This document shows, piece by piece, positions 56,088 through 64,000 of a DNA stretch of 64,000 nt (the stretch's first letter is position 1; every line of letters starts with the position of its first letter). Source of the DNA: a virus; the IMG/VR virus record IMGVR_UViG_3300050016_000168, positions 1 to 64,000 of that record; one strand, written 5' to 3'. A program made the translations under genes and the position numbers. The notes under the pieces were generated by a model. That model was not told the origin of the DNA and did no database searches. It worked only from the letters and a program-made list of their open reading frames with translations.

Positions 56088-56133
56088 GGGAGAAGATGGG
56101 CTGGAGGTTGTCCTCCACCAGCTCGTCTCTCCC
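56088..56133 (+). terminator. Stem-loop after the major capsid gene
   Basis: GGGAGA/TCTCCC outer stem with GCTGGAGG/CCTCCACCAGC inner stem. No U-run, so it may stabilise or attenuate the capsid transcript rather than end it. Confidence 0.45.
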
Positions 56134-56165
56134 TGAGGCTCCCTGACAAATAAAAGGAGGACGAC

Positions 56166-56507
56166 ATGTTCATCAAGCACTTTCGTGAGGTTACCTACAG
56201 GGTTCCGGACCCGATGCGTCCTGGCCACACCGCGTTCGACCGGCGCATGGATTCGGCGGGAACTCATGCGATATCGCACAACGGCAAGGAGTATCACGCC
56301 GATGCCGACGGATGGTTCGATCTACCCCCAGAGGTGGCCGACCATTTCCTCAAGTTCCCCGGCTGGTGCTCGCCGGAGATGGTCGATGAGGAGATCGTTG
56401 CGGGTAGGATTCGGAATGATGCCGAAGAGCTTCCCAACACCCGCGCCGAGATCAAGAAGACGACCACGAAGAAGCGGAAGGGAGCAAAACTGGCCAAGGA
56501 CGTCTGA
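56166..56507 (+). CDS. 113-residue head protein, unknown
   Basis: ATG 56166 after AAAAGGAGGACGAC. 'RMDSAGTHAISHNGKEYHAD' and 'GWFDLPPEVADHFLKFPGW' suggest a small alpha/beta fold, followed by a Lys-rich tail. Its position between capsid and connectors fits a head-associated or Ad-type protein. Confidence 0.6.
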   Translation: MFIKHFREVTYRVPDPMRPGHTAFDRRMDSAGTHAISHNGKEYHADADGWFDLPPEVADHFLKFPGWCSPEMVDEEIVAGRIRNDAEELPNTRAEIKKTTTKKRKGAKLAKDV

Positions 56508-56530
56508 CGTCCGGAGAGTGAGGAGCTAAG

Positions 56531-57532
56531 TTGTCGGTTCCTTACTCTCCAACTCCGTTCTCGACTCCAGTCCCGGTCAACCCAACCTACGGTGGCGTCC
56601 TCGGCGACATCATCCCGTACATCTCGCCGACCGCTTACCGGTCGGAGCCGACCTCGATGTCGACCAACGACCTCATTCCGTCCAGCCAGACCACGCAGTC
56701 CAATGCAGCTGCCCAGGAGCAGGCGCTCGTCGACACATTGCGCCGCGCGTCAGAGTGGACTGATCGCATCTGCTTCGGAGCTGTCGCATCCTCCAAGCGC
56801 ACCGGACTGCGGGCTTCGATCAACGTCGAGGTCGATGTGGTTCCAGTCATCAACGGGTATCTCAAGCTCTACTGCGATATCAAGCCGATCGCCGAAGTCC
56901 GCGGTGTCGACGTCGGCGTCGTCATGGGTTCGCTGACCAGCATCGGAGCCTCGCTGGCATCGGGAATTCGGATCGGACGGCGCACCATTTACGTTCCCTT
57001 CTCCATTCCCTACTTCTCAGCCTCCTTCCGCAACTACGCCATGGTCGAGCCTCCAGATAAGTTGACCGTAGTTTGGGCGTATGTGGGCGGCTTCCCGCAC
57101 ACCTCTCTGGCCGCCAACATCGTGTCTGGAACGAGCAGCGCGACTCTGACTCCAACCGACGGCTCAACCGGCCTGCTCGCTGTCTACCCGGGCACCTCGA
57201 TGGAGATCGTTGACGGTGTCAACACCGAGTACTTCGTGGTCCAATCGTTGAACAACAACGTGGTCATTTCGACTACTCCATTCGTCAACAACCACGCTGT
57301 TCCTGCGGGCCCCGACTTCATCGCTGTGACCTCGGTGCCTCCTGGTGTGCGGCTGGCCACCACCTTCCTGTGTACAGCGCTTCTGAAGACCCGTGGCGAC
57401 TCAAGCATCGCGCTTGAAGAGATCACTTCGCCGAAGGTGATCCAGAAGGTCGCCGGCGATGTCTTCGTCGACATCATGATGGCCAAAGACATGCTCAAGC
57501 CCTACATGAGCCGTGTCAAGAAACCACGCTGA
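56531..57532 (+). CDS. Head-to-tail connector
   Basis: 333 residues, TTG 56531 after GTGAGGAGCTAAG. Early disordered Pro/Ser part, then 'ALVDTLRRASEWTDRICFGA', 'EVDVVPVINGYLKLYCDIKP', 'VWAYVGGFPHTSLAANI' and 'GVRLATTFLCTALLKTRGDS'. This matches actinophage connectors downstream of the capsid gene. The stop overlaps the next ATG. Confidence 0.6.
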   Translation: MSVPYSPTPFSTPVPVNPTYGGVLGDIIPYISPTAYRSEPTSMSTNDLIPSSQTTQSNAAAQEQALVDTLRRASEWTDRICFGAVASSKRTGLRASINVEVDVVPVINGYLKLYCDIKPIAEVRGVDVGVVMGSLTSIGASLASGIRIGRRTIYVPFSIPYFSASFRNYAMVEPPDKLTVVWAYVGGFPHTSLAANIVSGTSSATLTPTDGSTGLLAVYPGTSMEIVDGVNTEYFVVQSLNNNVVISTTPFVNNHAVPAGPDFIAVTSVPPGVRLATTFLCTALLKTRGDSSIALEEITSPKVIQKVAGDVFVDIMMAKDMLKPYMSRVKKPR

Positions 57533-58038
57533 TGAGCCGCACTGCGGTTCGAGGTGCAATCCAGCAGTATCTGTCGTCCTCGAACGTCGAGTACGTCGGA
57601 ACCGTATTCTCGCATCCTCCGAAGTGGACCAACGAGACCGACTTCGTCGCCAACGGCTACCCTGGGCAAGGCTCGGGGGTCGTTATCTACATCCATCTTC
57701 GTCATCAGTCGGAGTTCCGCTTTGCTCTCGGCGGAGCGACCAGCGGTATGAAGATGCGAATGTACAAATGCACCTTGATCTGCCTGCTCAACTCCAAGAA
57801 GACGAACGCCGAGGATTGCGATGCCGACAACGACACCTTCATCGACTCGCTGACAGCCGCCATTCAAGCCAACCGCAACGCCGGCAACCCCGCAGCGATC
57901 TTTCAGTGGGGGGAGGGGGATACTCTCTACGGTGTGGACGTCGTGGTCGATACGACATTTCCCCGTCCGATCAGGCAGCAGACTATGCGCCAGAGAAGCC
58001 TGGTCGAAGTTGCAGTTCTCGAGCAGATGAACACTTAG
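57532..58038 (+). CDS. Head-to-tail connector / tail terminator
   Basis: 168 residues, TGATG overlap. 'GAIQQYLSSSNVEYVGTVF', 'GVVIYIHLRHQSEFRFALG' and 'MYKCTLICLLNSKKTN' alternate strand and helix as in tail-terminator-like proteins (gpU fold). The position just before the PSBD protein and major tail gene supports this. Confidence 0.6.
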   Translation: MSRTAVRGAIQQYLSSSNVEYVGTVFSHPPKWTNETDFVANGYPGQGSGVVIYIHLRHQSEFRFALGGATSGMKMRMYKCTLICLLNSKKTNAEDCDADNDTFIDSLTAAIQANRNAGNPAAIFQWGEGDTLYGVDVVVDTTFPRPIRQQTMRQRSLVEVAVLEQMNT

Positions 58039-58048
58039 GAGTAACGAG

Positions 58049-58480
58049 ATGAACGATAAGCTGCCCGACGAGACGAAGGCTGACCCGACGAAGCTCGGTC
58101 CAGGCGAATCCTGGGACGCTACCGCGGGAGCCACCAAAGAAGCGGAGAAGCAGGGGATCGACATGGCCCAGGTCCAGGGCTCAGGAGCAGGTGGCACTGT
58201 GACCAAAGACGATGTGACGGCTCACAAGGCCGCGGCAGCGAAGATGGTCAAGAAGACGATGATCAACACCGGCTTCCACACTCGGAGGTGGGATGCCATC
58301 CAACGCTTTGAAGACAGAATTGGCGAGGACGACCAGACGATTCAGTTGGCCGGAACAACGCTCGAGCTGGAACCTGGAGAATCAGCGTTGGTCTCCGTTT
58401 CAGCGGATTTTGAAGATCCTTGGCTGAAAGAGGCTAAAGTGGTGGCGTCCAAGAAGGACGGCTCGAAGAAAGAGGTCTGA
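58049..58480 (+). CDS. Connector-region protein with PSBD-like motif
   Basis: 143 residues, ATG 58049 with GGAGTAACG. Residues 20-56: 'ESWDATAGATKEAEKQGIDM' then 'AQVQGSGAGGTVTKDDVTAH', an E3-binding-like unit very similar to the C-terminus of the 43363-43764 product. The remainder is beta-rich ('QTIQLAGTTLELEPGESALV'). Such units occur in actinophage head/tail proteins; what they bind is unknown. Confidence 0.65.
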   Translation: MNDKLPDETKADPTKLGPGESWDATAGATKEAEKQGIDMAQVQGSGAGGTVTKDDVTAHKAAAAKMVKKTMINTGFHTRRWDAIQRFEDRIGEDDQTIQLAGTTLELEPGESALVSVSADFEDPWLKEAKVVASKKDGSKKEV

Positions 58481-58482
58481 AC

Positions 58483-59748
58483 GTGATGAATCGATCAGTT
58501 GCTCCGCTCCACGGCTGGGACTCTCGGTTCCATCTTGCCGTCATCGATGGCGAAGTCCGTCGAGTCCCCCGCATCGGCGGCGGCGTCAACACTGCTTACG
58601 CTACGCCTCAAACCACCATCGGTCTCATACCGGAGGTGACCCGCGGTGTGCCGCTCGCTCCCTCCTACTGGTTCAAGGTCAAGGCTCCGAAGTACAAGCC
58701 TGACCTGACCATGATCGAAGACGACACGCTGCAGGGCTCGATGGTCAAGGTTTACGAGACCATCCCCGGCCTTCGCTACGACTCTCACAGCTGGGACTCC
58801 TTCCTCTACATGGACGTGATGCCTCTGCTCGCCAAGTTCGAGTTGGGCTCCACCGACACGGTGACCACAGCCACCGCCTCAACCACCATGGGTGCTGTTG
58901 CCGCCGGCGTCACCGCAGTCACCTTTGCTATCTCGATCGCAACCGGCGCCTTCATCGTCATCGATACCGGCGGGCTCCTCGAGGCGAACTACGTCAAGAC
59001 CGGTGGCACCTCCGCCACGCTTCAGTTCCCGCTCAACTACGCTCACGGGGCTCTCACGGCCGTCACAGTGCTGACTGGGCACTCCTTCTCGCTGCTCAAC
59101 AACGCCGGAACAGTCGGCAACCAGCCGCCTTCTGCCACCATCACCGACTTCGACGGTGAGGAATGGCGTCAGCTGGCGGCAGCTCAGCTCGACAAGCTGA
59201 CCATCAAAGGCAATGCGACCGGATTGGCCGACTACAGCAGCACCTGGTTTGCCAACCCATCAATTACACCCACGCCTCCAACAGCGGCGTTTACAGTGCT
59301 CGATGCAGCTCCCGGCTGGACGGCGATGGTTCAGATCGGCGGCGTCTCCAAGAACTATGTCATGGATTGGGAGGTTGATCTGTCGCGCAGCGTGAAGCCG
59401 ATCCCGGCCTTGACTGGGACGCAGGAGTACTTCATGTACTTCGCCGACGCCATCACCTGCCCGGGCAAGCTCACCGTGATCGAGCAGTCCGGCGCACCGG
59501 AGTTGACTCAGTACCAGAGCGGAGCCGCATTTACGCTCGACATCTTCGTCTACGATCGGCTCTCGGGCGATGCCATGTACATCCATTCCAGCAAGTGCCG
59601 ATTCAAGACAGGCGAAATCGACCGCTCGAAGACGTGGGTCGAAGCGCCGCTCACTATGGATTTGCTGCCGACCTCAACCGACGCTGGAGCTGGTGGCGTA
59701 TCTCCGCTCAAGATGATGTTCGGAAACACACAGGTTACGGCATACTAG
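58483..59748 (+). CDS. Major tail (tube) protein
   Basis: 421 residues, GTG 58483 or ATG 58486. 'TTIGLIPEVTRGVPLAPSYW' near the start is the classic major-tail opening (P-E-x-T-x-G-x-P). It is followed by a 'DDTLQGSMVKVYETIPGLRY' strand pair, 'DGEEWRQLAAAQLDKLTI' and a C-terminal Ig-free tube domain ending 'SPLKMMFGNTQVTAY'. It precedes the tail chaperones and tape measure, confirming the role. Confidence 0.8.
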   Translation: MMNRSVAPLHGWDSRFHLAVIDGEVRRVPRIGGGVNTAYATPQTTIGLIPEVTRGVPLAPSYWFKVKAPKYKPDLTMIEDDTLQGSMVKVYETIPGLRYDSHSWDSFLYMDVMPLLAKFELGSTDTVTTATASTTMGAVAAGVTAVTFAISIATGAFIVIDTGGLLEANYVKTGGTSATLQFPLNYAHGALTAVTVLTGHSFSLLNNAGTVGNQPPSATITDFDGEEWRQLAAAQLDKLTIKGNATGLADYSSTWFANPSITPTPPTAAFTVLDAAPGWTAMVQIGGVSKNYVMDWEVDLSRSVKPIPALTGTQEYFMYFADAITCPGKLTVIEQSGAPELTQYQSGAAFTLDIFVYDRLSGDAMYIHSSKCRFKTGEIDRSKTWVEAPLTMDLLPTSTDAGAGGVSPLKMMFGNTQVTAY

Positions 59749-59780
59749 GCCATTCGCCGACAACCAAATAGGAGGACAAC

Positions 59781-60365
59781 ATGCGTTTGATTGAAGTTCC
59801 GGGCGGGCTCGCAAAGATCAAGGAGCAGAAGGATCTGCGAGGGCGCGACACTAAGCTGATCAAGGCCTATGCCCTAGCGGCCCAGAGCGTTCTGCTCAAG
59901 ATTCCCGAGGAGGCGAGGCCGAAACCGGGAGAGTCGAAAGAGGATGCTGGGAAGCGGATGCAGGAGCATCTGGAGACGCACCCAGTTCAGATGTCCGGTG
60001 ATGAAGGAATGCGGATGCTTGACATGAAGGAGGCGATCATGGTCGCCTACCTTGCCTCTTGGACACTCGAGATCCCGCTGCCGACGATGGAAACGATCGG
60101 AGATCTCCCTGACGAGATCTACCAGGCCCTCGATGATGCCGTCGGCGGCGATGCGATCAAGGTGGCGGTAGCCAGCGTCGACTTCGACGTCAACCCTGAC
60201 CAAAGTTCCCCTACTGGGCCCTCGAAATCCTCAGACTCCACATCGAGGGCAGAGGTCTTCCAGGATCAGGAGTCGATCTCGCAATCGGAGAACGGTACAG
60301 GTCATTCAGCTGGAGAAAAATCTTTGGACTCCGTGAGGCTGACTACGACGACACCCACAGTCTGA
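59781..60365 (+). CDS. Tail assembly chaperone, unshifted form (gpG-like)
   Basis: 194 residues, ATG 59781 after TAGGAGGACAAC. Helical core 'LIKAYALAAQSVLLKIPEEA' and 'EAIMVAYLASWTLEIPLPTM'; after about residue 142 the frame becomes Ser/Thr-rich with poor protein character, as expected past a frameshift site. Works with the tape measure protein during tail building. Confidence 0.75.
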   Translation: MRLIEVPGGLAKIKEQKDLRGRDTKLIKAYALAAQSVLLKIPEEARPKPGESKEDAGKRMQEHLETHPVQMSGDEGMRMLDMKEAIMVAYLASWTLEIPLPTMETIGDLPDEIYQALDDAVGGDAIKVAVASVDFDVNPDQSSPTGPSKSSDSTSRAEVFQDQESISQSENGTGHSAGEKSLDSVRLTTTTPTV

Positions 60366-60448
60366 CCGTCGATTGGGATCTCGGCTTCGCCAACATGGAA
60401 GCCAAGATCCAGAAAGAGGCGATCGAAAAGGGCCAGAATAGGTCCTGA
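59781..60448 (+). CDS. Tail assembly chaperone, -1 frameshifted form (gpGT-like)
   Basis: The -1 frame from TTC (60206) to the stop at 60446-60448 is strongly protein-like: 'FPYWALEILRLHIEGRG', 'READYDDTHSLTVDWDLGF', then a basic end. It has no start of its own, and a TGA in the -1 frame at 60197-60199 means the shift must occur between about 60200 and 60211. The candidate slip is T-TCC-CCT to TTC-CCC. The product would be about 222 residues. Confidence 0.8.
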
Positions 60449-60449
60449 T

Positions 60450-60923
60450 ATGCCGATCGACGTTAGAGCCGCCCAGGACGCTCTTGACCGCCTGATTGCG
60501 GCTCTTCCGGCGTCAGCGGCTCACGTCTCGAGCGAGATGGCGTCGGAGGGCCAACGGGCGGCTCGCGCCAACCTGAAGGATCCAGTCGGTCCTCTGGCCG
60601 AGTCGATTCTGATGGAAGGGCCAGATCACGTCGGGACATTCGCTTATCGCACCAGGCTGGGACCGACGCTCGATTACGGCCGTCAGCGAGAGCTTGGCGG
60701 CCCGATCGATCCCGTGAACGAATCGATCCTCACGGCTTCACGCCGCGCGCCCGGATACTGGATGTGGGACTACATGGACGGCCGCGGTGAGCGTGAAGTC
60801 TTCGCCGGCCATGTCGACCAGCTCGGTCAGCACTATCTGAAGCGTGGAGTAGAAGACTCGATCCCCGCATTCATGCGCATTGCCCGTAAGGTCTGGGGCG
60901 ACCTGATGAGGATCGCTGAGTAA
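60450..60923 (+). CDS. Tail component (HK97 gp10-like)
   Basis: 157 residues, ATG 60450. N-terminal helix 'AAQDALDRLIAALPASAAH', 'EGQRAARANLKDPVGPLAES', 'YGRQRELGGPIDPVN' and a C-terminal 'HYLKRGVEDSIPAFMRIA' follow the gp10/minor tail fold seen in siphoviruses. The stop overlaps the tape-measure ATG (TAATG). An unusual place for such a protein, between chaperone and tape measure. Confidence 0.6.
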   Translation: MPIDVRAAQDALDRLIAALPASAAHVSSEMASEGQRAARANLKDPVGPLAESILMEGPDHVGTFAYRTRLGPTLDYGRQRELGGPIDPVNESILTASRRAPGYWMWDYMDGRGEREVFAGHVDQLGQHYLKRGVEDSIPAFMRIARKVWGDLMRIAE

Positions 60924-63640
60924 TGGCTGAGGCCGGCGGGACATACCTCCCACCAGTTATTGCATCTCTGGTCGGAGAGGTCGGCGACCTTGCCAAGACG
61001 TTGGTCGAGGGCAAGGCCATGCTGGACGAATTCTCGAAGACGCCGGCCACAGTCAACATCAAGGCCGAGCTGACATCGCTGGCAATTCTCCAGGCGGATC
61101 TGTTCAAGGACATCGGTGGAGTTCAAGCGCTGGCCGAGTCACATCCGATCGACATTCCGATGCAGCTCGATATGTTCACTCTTCTCAGCGACATGTCAGC
61201 CTTCCGCCTCTTCGCCGATCAGCCGATAAAGGTACCCATCGTTCCTGACGTAGATATGGCTGCACTGGCCACTGACCGAGCGGTGATCGGAACCGCCATC
61301 GGAAGTGCAATTGCTCCCAGCATCTGGAAATCAATCCTGGCCGGACTCGCCGCAAGTGCGGCTGCTGGAGGCGGTGGAGGACTCGCGAATGCGCTCGGGT
61401 TCGGTACCGCCGGGTTCGGTGCAGGAGCTTTCGGACTGGCTGGATTCGGAACGATTGCCTCTCTGGCCGGGTTCGGTCTCGAGCGCGTCCTCACGCTCGC
61501 AATCGGCTTGATTGGATCTCTCGCCCAGGCCTTCATGGGTTTGGGCGTGATCGCTGCAGGCACTTTTGCCACCATGGCAGTCGGCATGGGCTCAGACATG
61601 CTGGTGATGTCATCGACCATCGCCGATACACGGACGCTCTCCGGGCTGTGGACGACCCTACAGAATGACGTCCTGCTTTATGGAGCAAACAGCACTCAGG
61701 CACAATCCGCCACCGCGGCGCTCAACAATGAACTGCTGATCCTTGGCAATACTGCGGGCGTCAAAGCCGAGCTGGGACTTGCCAAGCTCGCCTACACCAT
61801 CAACCAGCAATGGGATAAAGCGACCTCGAACGCTCGCGTCCAGGCGGTTGGACTGCTGACCTCGATTCTGCTTCTCGGTGAGAAGTACATCCCGCTGGTG
61901 GCGGCAGCTGCAGAGCGCAACCTCTCCATCATCAACAAAGGCCTGGTACCTCTGTTCCAGTGGCTCGGAGGCCCGCAGGGGATAGGAATCTTCAAAGACC
62001 TCGAAAACAAGTTCGCCAGGGATCTCCCAACGGCGGTACACGCCTTCGTCGGAGCGATCGAATTCTTACTCCGCTTTCTCGATCTCGCCTCCAACTACAC
62101 AGGCGGCCTTGTTCGATGGCTGGACAAGCTCTTTATCTACCTCAATTCGCCGTCAGGCTGGGCCCGGGTCGCAAGTGACGTCGGAAAGGTCGTCGCGGTC
62201 TTCCAAGTGTGGAAGGACTTCATCATCATCCTGCTCAAGGACATCGCGCTCATCTTCGGCCAGGCGGTGGGAGTCGGTACGACCATGATTAGCATGCTGA
62301 CGGGGATCCTGAATCGGCTTCATACCTATCTCTCATCTACGTCTGGGAAGAATGCTCTCAACAACCTCTTCACGGTTCACAAGAACGAGATTATCGCCCT
62401 CCTCAACCTGCTGCCTCAGCTCGCACCGGCGTTTTCGGTCTACTTGGCGTTGGCAGTTCCACTGACCACAATCGCTACCGACGTGATCAAGCTGCTCAAC
62501 TTCATGCTCAGCATCCCAGTGGTCGGGCCGGCGATAGCGTGGGGTCTCGCTCTCATCATCATCGTGAACCAGATGAGGTTGATGGCAATCTATGGCGCGC
62601 TGGCTGGAATGATCAGAGCCATTGGAGGTGCAATCGCTTTTGCCGGCGCTGCGGCAGAAACCTATGCGGTTGCCGGATTTGGGGCTCTAGCAAAATCCAT
62701 GTTTGGAGTCGACGCTGCCATGCTGGCGGGGATGCTTCCGTTCTTGGCGATCGGCGCTTTGATCATTGCGACTGGCATCCTCATCTACCTGCTGATCAGC
62801 CACTGGAAGCAGCTCAGCAGCACGGTAGGCGGAATCTTCAGTCTGCTCGGAACCATGTTCCACAACGCTGTCGGCCAGTGGGGAGGAGCTTTCAGCGAAC
62901 TGGGAATGGTCGTCCAAGCGATCGGCCACAAGTTCACTACAGCTTTTACCACTTGGGGACAAGTCTTCTCCCTGCTGGGCACAACTATCAGGTTGATCCT
63001 TGGAAAAATTTCGAGTGATTTCACGACCGCCTTCAAACAGTGGGGTGCCGCCTTCAACATGATCGGCACAGCCGTTCACCTTTTAGGCGTAAAGGTTTCG
63101 ACCGAACTCAGTACCATGCTCACTTCGGCCAAAACTACGTTGGGGCAGTGGTATTCGATTGGCTCGAGCATCGTGACTGGAATCATCAACGGATTCGTCA
63201 GCAAGGAGCAGTGGGCAATAAATGCAATCACCAACTTCTTCGCAGGCCTCCTCGCTGCCGCCGAAAAAGCCCTTCACGCGTCGAAGTCTTCGAGAGTTTA
63301 TTCCGAGCTTGCAGCCTCCATTCCGCAGGGTGTTGCGGACGGCATCACCAAGAACACCGCGACGACTCTGATGGCACTCTCCTCGATGTTCAACCAGATG
63401 CAGAATCACAGCCGCATGCTGGCTGGGGGCGCCTATGGGTCGTCATCGCTCGCTTTCGCTGGCGCTGGTGGCGGCAGAGGACCGTTGAGCATCAACATGC
63501 CGATCACCGTCCAGGTCTCAGGGACCTCAGCCGCCACCGCACAGGGCATCGGCAATGCCGTACAGCAGGGGGTTCGAAAAGAGTTGGACGTTCTCGTCCA
63601 GGCGCTGCAGGGCGGCATCTACTCCAACCCAGGCTCATGA
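60923..63640 (+). CDS. Tape measure protein
   Basis: 905 residues. Long helical, Ala/Gly/Leu-rich chain with several hydrophobic stretches (about 140-215, 505-560, 575-630) and repeated 'WG.AF..LG' units near 640-720. The C-terminus 'LSINMPITVQVSGTSAATAQ' is typical of tape measures. By the usual 1.5 Å per residue rule the tail would be near 135 nm. Confidence 0.88.
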   Translation: MAEAGGTYLPPVIASLVGEVGDLAKTLVEGKAMLDEFSKTPATVNIKAELTSLAILQADLFKDIGGVQALAESHPIDIPMQLDMFTLLSDMSAFRLFADQPIKVPIVPDVDMAALATDRAVIGTAIGSAIAPSIWKSILAGLAASAAAGGGGGLANALGFGTAGFGAGAFGLAGFGTIASLAGFGLERVLTLAIGLIGSLAQAFMGLGVIAAGTFATMAVGMGSDMLVMSSTIADTRTLSGLWTTLQNDVLLYGANSTQAQSATAALNNELLILGNTAGVKAELGLAKLAYTINQQWDKATSNARVQAVGLLTSILLLGEKYIPLVAAAAERNLSIINKGLVPLFQWLGGPQGIGIFKDLENKFARDLPTAVHAFVGAIEFLLRFLDLASNYTGGLVRWLDKLFIYLNSPSGWARVASDVGKVVAVFQVWKDFIIILLKDIALIFGQAVGVGTTMISMLTGILNRLHTYLSSTSGKNALNNLFTVHKNEIIALLNLLPQLAPAFSVYLALAVPLTTIATDVIKLLNFMLSIPVVGPAIAWGLALIIIVNQMRLMAIYGALAGMIRAIGGAIAFAGAAAETYAVAGFGALAKSMFGVDAAMLAGMLPFLAIGALIIATGILIYLLISHWKQLSSTVGGIFSLLGTMFHNAVGQWGGAFSELGMVVQAIGHKFTTAFTTWGQVFSLLGTTIRLILGKISSDFTTAFKQWGAAFNMIGTAVHLLGVKVSTELSTMLTSAKTTLGQWYSIGSSIVTGIINGFVSKEQWAINAITNFFAGLLAAAEKALHASKSSRVYSELAASIPQGVADGITKNTATTLMALSSMFNQMQNHSRMLAGGAYGSSSLAFAGAGGGRGPLSINMPITVQVSGTSAATAQGIGNAVQQGVRKELDVLVQALQGGIYSNPGS

Positions 63641-64000
63641 GCGAGAAAGTAAGCCACACCCCGACCTATCGGCTGACATGCCCGTACTGCAATGGCGCTC
63701 TTTATCCGAACGCCTTCACGCCAGAGTCAGCTCCCTGGTTGTGCTCGATCTGCAAACACTCCTGGTGGGCGGCTGAGCTGTCGGAGAAGGCACGGAAGCA
63801 GTTCCGTCCCAATCTCTGTGACTTCGGCTATGGCCAGCTGCTCGAAGACCTGCAGAACGAGGTGCTGGCGGAAAGAGACGAGGCTCGAATCCGAGGTACA
63901 TCGGTGAGATTGGATCAGCTGCAACTGCTGCCTGCGATTGGTTTGAAGCAGCTGCCCCAGGTCGGGAAATTTGGAGACTATGTAAAGCTAGAGATCAAGC
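63637..64000 (+). CDS. Zinc-ribbon tail-region protein, 3'-truncated by the window edge
   Basis: The ATG at 63637 overlaps the tape-measure stop (ATGA) and the frame stays open to base 64000 (121 codons seen). 'RLTCPYCNGALYP' and 'WLCSICKHSWW' give a C-x2-C pair twice, followed by 'CDFGYGQLLEDLQNEVLAER'. A zinc-ribbon protein directly after the tape measure is unusual. It continues outside the window toward the distal tail genes. Confidence 0.6.
   Translation, partial: MSEKVSHTPTYRLTCPYCNGALYPNAFTPESAPWLCSICKHSWWAAELSEKARKQFRPNLCDFGYGQLLEDLQNEVLAERDEARIRGTSVRLDQLQLLPAIGLKQLPQVGKFGDYVKLEIK

Noticed and set aside
1-64000. CRISPR arrays, insertion sequences, rRNA genes, retroelement-type diversity systems
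   Set aside because: No regular repeat-spacer array, transposase or reverse transcriptase motif, or rRNA-like stretch was seen on reading both strands.

Overview
The window is most of the genome of a long-tailed (siphovirus-type) phage, probably of an actinobacterium. Terminase, portal, capsid, connector, major tail, frameshifted tail chaperone, tape measure and tail-tip genes occur in the usual order. The DNA is GC-rich by eye with strong GGAGGACA-type ribosome sites. ThyX, a DUF932 protein, a Gp88-family protein and a DUF1906-type glycoside-hydrolase-like lysin are all common in actinobacterial phages. A tyrosine integrase and a Cro/CI-type HTH protein suggest a temperate lifestyle. The exact host cannot be read from the sequence. 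The window begins inside one tail gene and ends inside another, so a short piece of the tail module between tape measure and distal tail lies outside it.

Layout. (1) 1-8273, rightward: tail hub, tail-tip and fibre genes, including a fibre with about fourteen 20-residue repeats and a large spike. (2) 8394-10414, rightward: lysis-type cassette (papain-like peptidase, holin-like protein, 43-residue membrane protein, conserved bacterial-type protein), closed by hairpins near 10427-10500. (3) 10542-23072, leftward: replication and recombination operon (UvrD-like and SNF2-like helicases, ThyX, RuvC-like resolvase, Cas4-like nuclease, Sak4-like ATPase, ssDNA-binding protein, MazG-like protein, a uracil-glycosylase/DNA polymerase I fusion, a SLOG protein, an HTH regulator). 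It starts at a good sigma70-type promoter at 23092-23121. (4) 23167-25002, rightward: primase-helicase. (5) 24999-34925, leftward: many small zinc-binding proteins, a DUF1906 lysin, the integrase, a HerA-like ATPase, a NADAR protein, DUF4031 and HNH genes. (6) 35334-37189, rightward: a small DNA-binding candidate, an HNH nuclease and a terminase-small-subunit candidate. (7) 37143-41531, leftward: early-type genes (DUF932, Gp88). (8) 41532-42257: a non-coding control region with a perfect 24-bp palindrome over a leftward promoter, more TTGACA boxes and iterated repeats. (9) 42261-64000, rightward: small membrane proteins, terminase large subunit, portal, capsid, connectors, major tail protein, tail chaperones and tape measure.

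How it fits together. The leftward genes copy, repair and recombine the phage DNA and probably manage the host. The rightward genes package DNA, build the particle and lyse the cell. The motif ACTACACC recurs at four leftward promoters and is palindromic at the strongest one, which points to one repressor controlling all leftward transcription. Genes are tightly packed, with long chains of 4-bp start/stop overlaps that include proteins of only 40-70 residues.

Most unusual points: the portal gene (47119-50550) carries a 151-residue mini-intein and also a C-terminal Nudix hydrolase domain; ThyX lacks its C-terminal part; an Endo VII-type HNH gene sits at the start of the XkdF-like gene, leaving a second copy of that gene's start; and a tiny membrane-protein gene is broken by an 8-bp tandem duplication.
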